From positions 62,001 through 126,000 of the forward strand of contig WSUB01000124.1 of the NCBI GenBank assembly GCA_019633425.1: a DNA stretch of 64,000 nt, given 5' to 3'. Below, piece by piece: positions 57,762 through 64,000 of the stretch (the first letter of the stretch is position 1; each line of letters begins with the position of its first letter). The translations under genes and the position numbers were made by a program. The stretch is from Tulasnella sp. 424 (taxonomy: Eukaryota; Basidiomycota; Agaricomycetes; Cantharellales; Tulasnellaceae). Below the pieces are notes generated by a model, which was given only the letters and a program-made list of their open reading frames with translations, had not been told where the DNA came from and did no database searches.

Positions 57762-57924
57762 ACCAACTCTTTCGAAACGATTCGGGCACTCCCCACATGA
57801 TTACCCAAGGATATTCGTAGTTCAATATATTTATTCATAATTACACCTGATTTACATTTGCCGCGCGGACGCGACCTTATCGAGCTGCCGTTTGGATAGT
57901 AAGAATTGATCTCTCTTCCGATGA

Positions 57925-59668
57925 TTAAACGTGGCTTGACCTATCCCACCCTTCACTAAAATTCGGCGGTTCTTTTAAACCTTGCTGCTCTTCAAGTTCC
58001 TCTGGTGAAGGCCACACCCCTACCACCAGAAGACTTGCCTGTCTACCAAAGACACGCAGTCGCCTCAATTTTTTGGACAGCTGGACGATGTGGAGTATGT
58101 ACAGGAGAGTAATAGTCGTTTCTATTAAAGTCCGGTAGCGATTCGTGAGAGTAAGTAAAAAAAATGGACGAGAGCGCAAACAACCCCCGAAAAAATCCCT
58201 TGGCTGTCGACTGACTCCTGCACTTGTGAAACTCCAGGATCCGATTTGCCACCTGCCCCTTATTCTGGATGTCCGATGAGATCGCGGGGGGCGTAGGATT
58301 TTGCGGAAGATAATATCAGAAATAAGCCCAACGGAAAGAGGTGGATGACATACAGTAGGTCCAGGGTTTGGTTCACTTCTGGGGGTGTTTGGGTCGGGCA
58401 GCCCTCTGAACAAGCTTGGGGTCGCATGCTAGTCACATAAAGCAACAGCCCTTTCCCGGGTACTTAACAGTTTTTCCTTACGGAACCGCGTATCCCAGTC
58501 GTTGAGGTCAGCAGCGAAGTACGCATGTGTCTTCTTTGAGCCGTGCCTGTTTCGAAAAGTTGTACTCCCACTCGCTGTTTGTGTTGATGTTCAAGTTGCT
58601 GGCTTGATACCGCTGAAGAGGGCCATGGATATTAGGGAGTCCATCATTCAACTAACGTACAAGTAAGGCACGAACCTTTCTTACAAAAAAAAAATTTGGC
58701 AAGGCGGACTTCGATCGACGTCCTATCCCGCAATGTTGAGACTCTGAAATCTCATGAGGATCCTCCTGCCTTGGTGAGAGGAGAAGCTCGCCCGACTTGG
58801 TCTCAATCTTGACTCGAGTCCGTCGAATGCTTTCCTTTCCTTGGGGACAGGCTTGGCAGCGGTCCAGGTGGGGCGAGAGTGGACGTGAATTTTGTACGCT
58901 GGGAGGCGGCAGCGGAATGATTATAAAAGGGAAATCAATGAAAATATGAAGGAGGCTTACAAGGAACCTCAAACTCCGAATTCATTGAGCGTGAATGGGT
59001 GAGGTTGAAAGGCCGATGAGACTGGGCCTGATGTAGCGGCATTGCCATTCAGACTAGGGGCTTGGTCTTGAGTCTCTCGAAAAGGGCGCTTCGAGCTAAT
59101 AGTCACACGAACACTCTCCGATTGCTGAGTAGGTCGCAGGGATGGCCTTGTTGCTTTATGGATGCTCAATGGAACGTCAAATTTCAATCTAGCGGCTGAC
59201 GCCACGTTTGAAGGAAAGAGGATCAAGGGCAGCCCCGGCAGATATAAGAAAAGAGAATCGGCAAGAGGGGGGATAATCAAAGAACGACTCACCCACTCGC
59301 CATATAATCCGTGACGCATGAAACATGGTCCCCGCTCGATCACGCACCGAAAAACAAAATCACGGCCCGATAAGAGGCCAAACTTGGTTACTGATAATCC
59401 AATGACGGGCTCGGCGACATTAACAGCTTGTCTGCACAAAAAGAAAAACCGGATCGAGCGGCAACGTTGGGGCGATCTTCGGCGTCGTTGGACATGAGTT
59501 GCTTTGATTTTGATCTGGACTGGGGGCCAAGACGCGACAAACGCCATGACACTCGAGGCTAGTAAGGAACGTAAGAACGTTGACAGAGAATACTACCCTA
59601 AATTGACGGGCATTGTAATGAGTGTCTGAATCGTCGAGAAAAAAAAAGAGGGGAGATGGGAGGTGCAA
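57925..59668 (-). CDS. Possible multi-exon membrane protein gene, unrecognised
   Basis: Long minus-strand frames can be joined by plausible introns (for example gtgagt near 59290 to a gccgctag acceptor near 59195, joining YGEW to RLKFDVPLSIHK). One hydrophobic stretch (LLYVIHLFPLGLFLILSS) and a tail (RYRTLIETTITLLYILHIVQ, LSKKLRRLRVFGRQ) look coding, but I recognise no family and the exon order is not certain. It could be one of the many Agaricomycete multi-pass proteins of unknown function, or non-coding. Confidence 0.3.
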
Positions 59669-60551
59669 CGAAAAGAGCGAGGTGCAGTGATCACAGGTAC
59701 AGTGGGTTCCCCATGCATCAGCTTGCGTAGTCCCATCTCAGTTTGTTCCGAAAAGACTGTAGAAGGGGAGAGACCAAGGGTGGATGGGACAGAGGAATGC
59801 CGATGGGTGAGCAGAGGAGACGGCGAGAGGGAGGAGAGAGTGGGCGGGATGAGACCGCCGAAAGTTCACTGGAGGGCTGAGGCCCAAAAGAGCGATGCAC
59901 CGAAACATCAACCTAAGTAATGTTCCCCTTGAAGTGTTGGTGTGACATACCTGCTTCGAACCCGGCAACTCAGCCCCGAGACCCAATCAAGCCCGTAGAT
60001 GTATATATATAAAAGAAACTAAGTAATAAAATTTACACCAACTACTATGAAACAGCTGGGAGGTAGTTAGGCTATGTAGAATATCAAACCTGTAGCATCT
60101 TTGCCCGGCGATGCAGACAAGATGGTCAGGCTTAATTACTGTAGACCTGTGCTTTTCGTAAATTAGAAGCGGACAGGGGACATTTGAGGTGTTGATGATT
60201 GACAGGACCAAGAGAACGCCGATTCTCACAACCGCGTTACGGTGCCGTTAGACCTTGCCGAGCATGTGGACAGAGCTGACTGGGGTCCTTGAGTGTGGTT
60301 TGGACAATTGGCTTTTGACAAGTCACCCTAACCGTGGGACATAGAACGCTCACTCGGAGACCAAACGTGACAGGGCATCCCCAACACCACTCTCCCAGCA
60401 CCGCCACCACCTTCCACCCTAGGATAGCGCCTGGTGTGGGTTCACCCTCAAAGCGACAAGTATCAATGGAATGGCTTACAATGAATGCTATCCTCTGTAG
60501 ATCTTGCGACCCTAGGAGTGTTCACCCCGTAGGCCCTCTTCATCTCCCATC
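59669..60551. other. Intergenic region, right half duplicated from 47725-48084
   Basis: The left half (59669-60000) shows no gene. A tatatatata stretch lies near 60003. From about 60080 it matches the upstream region of the chimera gene, with small indels and about 100 extra bases near 60410-60520. Confidence 0.55.
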
Positions 60552-62928
60552 ATGTATCCAGCATTCAACGGTCACCTTCCACCGGAAGTTGAACCACGGA
60601 CTCTTCAAATATCCCGTCAGCTAAGTTAGGCAATTAACAAGGGCAACTGCTGATGTTTGTGTTTGTGGTCGATAGGGGATCATCCTCGAGCCGAATCTCG
60701 CTTGACCTTGACGAACCGCAGCTCTTGGCCAGTCATGTACAAGGTCAAAGTTCAAGGGAGTATTGTCAATGTCTGTACTGTCTATCCTGCTCAGGCAATC
60801 GTGGGTGCAGGATCCTCAATTGTCATTAGTTGTGAGTGGTTCGGCCCCGAGTACCGTCACATCCCGCCCTCGGCTCACCGATAGTACAGTGAAATTCGAA
60901 GTACAGAAAGTCGAAGAAAAAGGGCTGGACTTGACTAGTGGTCATCGTATTCACGTGGAGAGCTGGTCCATATCGCACGAAGATGCGGCCAAGTCGGATA
61001 GCGCCAAGTTGGTACGCTGAATATTTTCGGATGAGCGCCTCCGCTGTATTTGCTAACAGAACATAAAAGCTTGCAGCGATTAAGAAAAAGGTTGATTCGC
61101 CCCGTAAACCCGACACATCCAGGATCCAAATTCGGTATACCCCATCAGGTTGGTCTGAGCACTGCCACAAAACTTGCAGTATAACTGATCCTTACCAGCC
61201 ACTCTGTACCCTGTAGCTCAACCTATAGGAGCAAGCCCTCTTCCCTTCCGGAAACTATCGCATTCCGCCGTTTCGACGGTCGCGCCTTTATCTGGCCGGG
61301 AATACCCGGTTTCCGACAACGCGGGCCAGCCAACAGACTCCCTCATGTCCAACGCAGAGCCTACCACGGCGTACGGTAGAGTTTCGAAATTCGTCGGCTT
61401 AATGCTGAATCCTTGGAGGTCTGAGGGAAATTCACTCGACCACACCCCTGTCAGATCGGTGGGCCCTGCTGCGAAGCGATATTCTGCTCGCGACAGGGTG
61501 TCAACTGATCCTCTGGCCATCGTACCGCCAAGAGTTGAGCAATCCGATGTGTTCGCGGACGATGAACTATTCTCCTTCCCGCAAGCCAAGCCTAGATTAT
61601 CTCGCCCCGCTCGCCCCAGATCTACCTACAGTTCAATTCCGGGGTTCTTCCCTGACGCGACCGAGGAGCAATGGATGCCATATATTCCCGTCAACGGGGT
61701 CATGCGTGGCAGAGTCAAGGTGCCTGAAGTATCCTCTTCAGGGGGTTTTAGTGACGTGTATCGATGCGAAGCGCGGTTTGCAACATACGCGGAGACAAAT
61801 CCGAGAGCGGTTAGTTCGTTGCTCCGGCGACCTGGTTTTAGCCGTCTAATCATGTGACGTCCATCTAAATAGGTTGCAGTCAAGGTGCTTCGGCATGTAG
61901 GTGTAAGTAAATATGATGAAGTTGACGTGTTTCAGCGAATGGTCGGGGTACGTCCGGACGCCTGCGTATGCTCGTTTCAGCGATTCTAATCGTTCCTGCT
62001 ATTTTACAGAGACTCGCTCGAGAGATAACGACTTGGTCCACAATCGCTCATCCAAACGTTGCTCCAATCCTTGGTTTTGCAGCTACACCGCTCGTATCAC
62101 TCATCTCTCCGTGGTACGAAAAGGGCAACGTTCGTGATTATCTCAAGACAGCACCCAATGCGGATCGTTTGAAACTCGTAAGTCATTGAAAATCGACCCG
62201 TTTGTCATCCATGCGTGACTCCCCACTGGTCGCAGTCGCTCGATATTGCAAAGGGCCTGGCATACCTTCATTCTCGAACTCCTGAAATAGTCCACGGCGA
62301 TCTCAAGTCGGTAGGTCCACCCATTCATTGAAAGTCCGGTCGCGTGATTGCTCTGACCTCGTCTCTAGAATAATGTCCTTATTACCAATGAGGATGACGC
62401 CATGCTCTCGGACTTTGGGCTGTCTCGGATAATGGAAGAGAATCCACAGTGGACCCCGCCGCATCGGGAAGCAGGGAGTGTACGTTGGATGGCACCCGAA
62501 CTCTTGCTGGACAAGGAAAGAGAATCCTATAGCGCTGATGTATGGAGTTTTGGCATGGTTATGTTCGAGGTATGGGAGTTTTAGGTTCCCCAGGATGGTA
62601 CTAATTCCTTTTTGGGGTGCAACGTCTGTTACAGGTCATGACTGGCAACGTCCCGTACTCGGACCTACCTGCCAGTAAATTGTGGACCTCTATCTGCGAC
62701 CCCGACAACCCGAAGGATCCCGTCGAGGACTGGGACAAGTATTCTCAGTTACCGGATCCTATCAAGGAGATGATGGTCAAGTGTTGGTCGAGATGGCCCG
62801 AGAGAAGACCGTCTATGAGACATGTTGAGGAAGGATTGGAGGGCCTACTGGAACCGCGCAACAAATGTACTGATGCAGGGCCAAAACTGGAGACACTGCA
62901 AATTAATCAGCTAGGCGAATCGGTTTAG
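60552..62928 (+). CDS. MSP-domain protein kinase 4 (parent-type of the chimera's first half)
   Basis: MYPAFNGHLPPEVEPRTLQI, then an MSP domain (LTLTNRSSWPVMYKVKVQGS, VYPAQAIVGAGSSIVIS, intron gtgagtgg...tagtacag, LKFEVQKVEEKG, HRIHVESWSIS), linker and kinase: SSGGFSDVYRCEA, VAVKVLRHVG, HPNVAPILGF, HGDLKS-NNVLITNED, SDFGLSRIM, GSVRWMAPELL, DVWSFGMVMFE and CWSRWPERRPSM, ending LEPRNKCTDAGPKLETLQIN and a stop at 62926-62928. An extra intron (gttggt...cctgtag, about 61145-61215) must be removed to keep the linker open; the same sites exist in the chimera gene. All catalytic motifs are present. It is the closest paralogue of the chimera's first half, and its stop lies about 13 codons past the point where the chimera switches. 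Confidence 0.75.
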
Positions 62929-63372
62929 CACCTTCTTATGTCGTTTGTATTTAGTTCCCCGTGACCTAGAACTAGTTGAAGTCTGTTCTTTTTTGCAGCG
63001 AGTTGCTCAATGAGATTACTTTGTCCCTTCTCGGATATGTCACGCCTGTCTTCAGATAGGTATCTTCTTCTGCAAATTGTTCTGAAACCTTTGTTTTTTT
63101 GTTCATTAATGCCTCAAAGTGACACCCCAAAATAGACGCGGATTTGCGACAGGCACATTCCGTTTCGGTGTTCAGGGAGAACGCTCCCTCCTGACTAAAA
63201 TAGCCCCAAAGGTTTATCGAGTACGAAGTTACGGCAAATCGACCGTTTACCTCGTGGTCTGCCATTCGAGGCGCTCGAGGATGGACAAGCGGGCACGTGA
63301 GCGTTTGTAGTGTTGATGGTGACCCGGGTCTCTGCGTTCTCAGGACATCGCTCCCTCAACCACCAGCGTCGA
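62929..63372. other. Intergenic region before the partial gene
   Basis: No gene is seen. The last 50 bp (gacccgggtctctgcgttctc) match the upstream sequence of the kinase-pseudokinase gene at about 54285, so this is its duplicated promoter. Confidence 0.5.
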
Positions 63373-64000
63373 TGTCCTGGACACCCTCGAGTCTTCCTTC
63401 CCTAGGAATCGAACCTCGGAGCTTGCTAATATCATGTCAGTGCTATTGACTCCTTCTAGAAGCCTTGGTTCGATCTGACCTTGTACACTTGTTGTGAAGC
63501 GACCGACGCCTCTACACGCGATCCCATTTTTACTTTGATCAACAAGGGGATACTGCCAGTTCTTTATAGCATAATTAAACAGGACGAATCACACCATTTC
63601 ATTAACGCTTCTCCGTCATGCGGCCTCCTGGCTTCGAACAGCCGTGTAACGGTGTGCCGTGAGCGCGAGACCCCTTAACCGAAATTGGATTCAGGTGCCT
63701 GACAGCCATGCAGTTAAAATAGATGCAGAAAAGCTTACGAACTCGACCTTGGACTTTACCCGTGGGCATTATTTGCTCATTGAGAGCTGGCGTATTTCGC
63801 AAGATACTGGGACAGATGCCATGTTATTGGTCAGTCGGTGGTGGTTCACCCGGAACCAGTGCCAGCTGATTTTCCTACGGGCAACTTGCAGCTGGCTGAA
63901 ATCAGGAGCAAGGGCGACAAAGCGCCCAAGCCAAGTCTTTCGGAATTCTTCATTCGATATGACGACCCGGGGCCCGCCCAACAAATTCCCAGTTCCCTTC
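63373..64000 (+). CDS. MSP-domain protein, partial at the right edge (paralogue of the kinase-pseudokinase gene)
   Basis: MSWTPSSLPSLGIEPRSLLI, a gtcagt intron to a gttgtgaag acceptor, then FTLINKGILPVLYSIIKQDE, SCGLLASNSRVTVC, a gtgagcgcgag intron to atgcag, LKIDAEKLTNSTLDFTRGHY and LLIESWRISQD, another intron, LAEIRSKGDKAPKPSLSEFF and the window end. It is collinear with 54334-54950. The kinase part, and whether it is single or dual, lies outside the window. Confidence 0.7.

Noticed and set aside
1..64000. A terpene biosynthetic gene cluster joining the two terpene synthases
   Set aside because: They are 20 kb apart with housekeeping genes between them, one is broken, and no P450, transferase or dedicated regulator is seen.

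Overview
The window is nuclear DNA of a filamentous basidiomycete, most likely a wood- or litter-decaying Agaricomycete. The evidence is the many 50-70 nt GT-AG introns, three AA9 polysaccharide monooxygenases with CBM1 tails, two fungal sesquiterpene synthases, fungal Atg22 and Tom70, and a mushroom-type gag-like gene. Gene models were spliced by eye from reading frame, splice sites and comparison between the paralogues inside the window. No rRNA, tRNA, CRISPR or operon structure was recognised.

Layout. 0-5 kb: an F-box/LRR gene (-) with a duplicated 3' flank, and a ComA-like (phosphosulfolactate synthase family) gene (+). 6-13 kb: a sesquiterpene synthase with a long N-terminal extension (+), a SUMO-like gene (-), and an LSH/HELLS-type SNF2 helicase (+) that shares a short divergent promoter with the SUMO gene. 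12.8-24.2 kb: HNH-domain genes (one intact, two decaying), a gag-like gene, and two copies of a membrane-anchored protein kinase (-). 24.3-30 kb: a Tc1-type transposase relic, Tom70 (-), and a second sesquiterpene synthase broken by a one-base frameshift (-). 30-44.3 kb: Atg22 (-), then three tandem AA9-CBM1 genes (-) separated by decayed pieces of Atg22 and of a TPR gene, so a composite unit was duplicated twice. 44.4-64 kb: an alkyltransferase-like gene (-) head-to-head with an array of protein kinase genes (+).

The array is the most unusual part. Each of its genes starts with a short exon and a domain that reads like an MSP (VAP-type) domain, followed by a low-complexity linker and a TKL-type kinase domain. 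The MSP domain carries an intron at a matching position in every copy. Two of the genes carry two kinase domains. One (48.1-51.8 kb) is an in-frame chimera of an MSP-kinase with a second kinase derived from the membrane-anchored family at 17-24 kb. The other (54.3-57.8 kb) is MSP - intact kinase - pseudokinase, with both catalytic Asp motifs lost in the second domain. I do not know a described family with this architecture. A further MSP-kinase gene runs off the right edge.

The window therefore mixes single-copy housekeeping genes (Tom70, Atg22, LSH, SUMO, Atl1) with recently duplicated accessory genes (kinases, HNH, AA9, terpene synthases), and birth, fusion and decay can be read from copies lying side by side.
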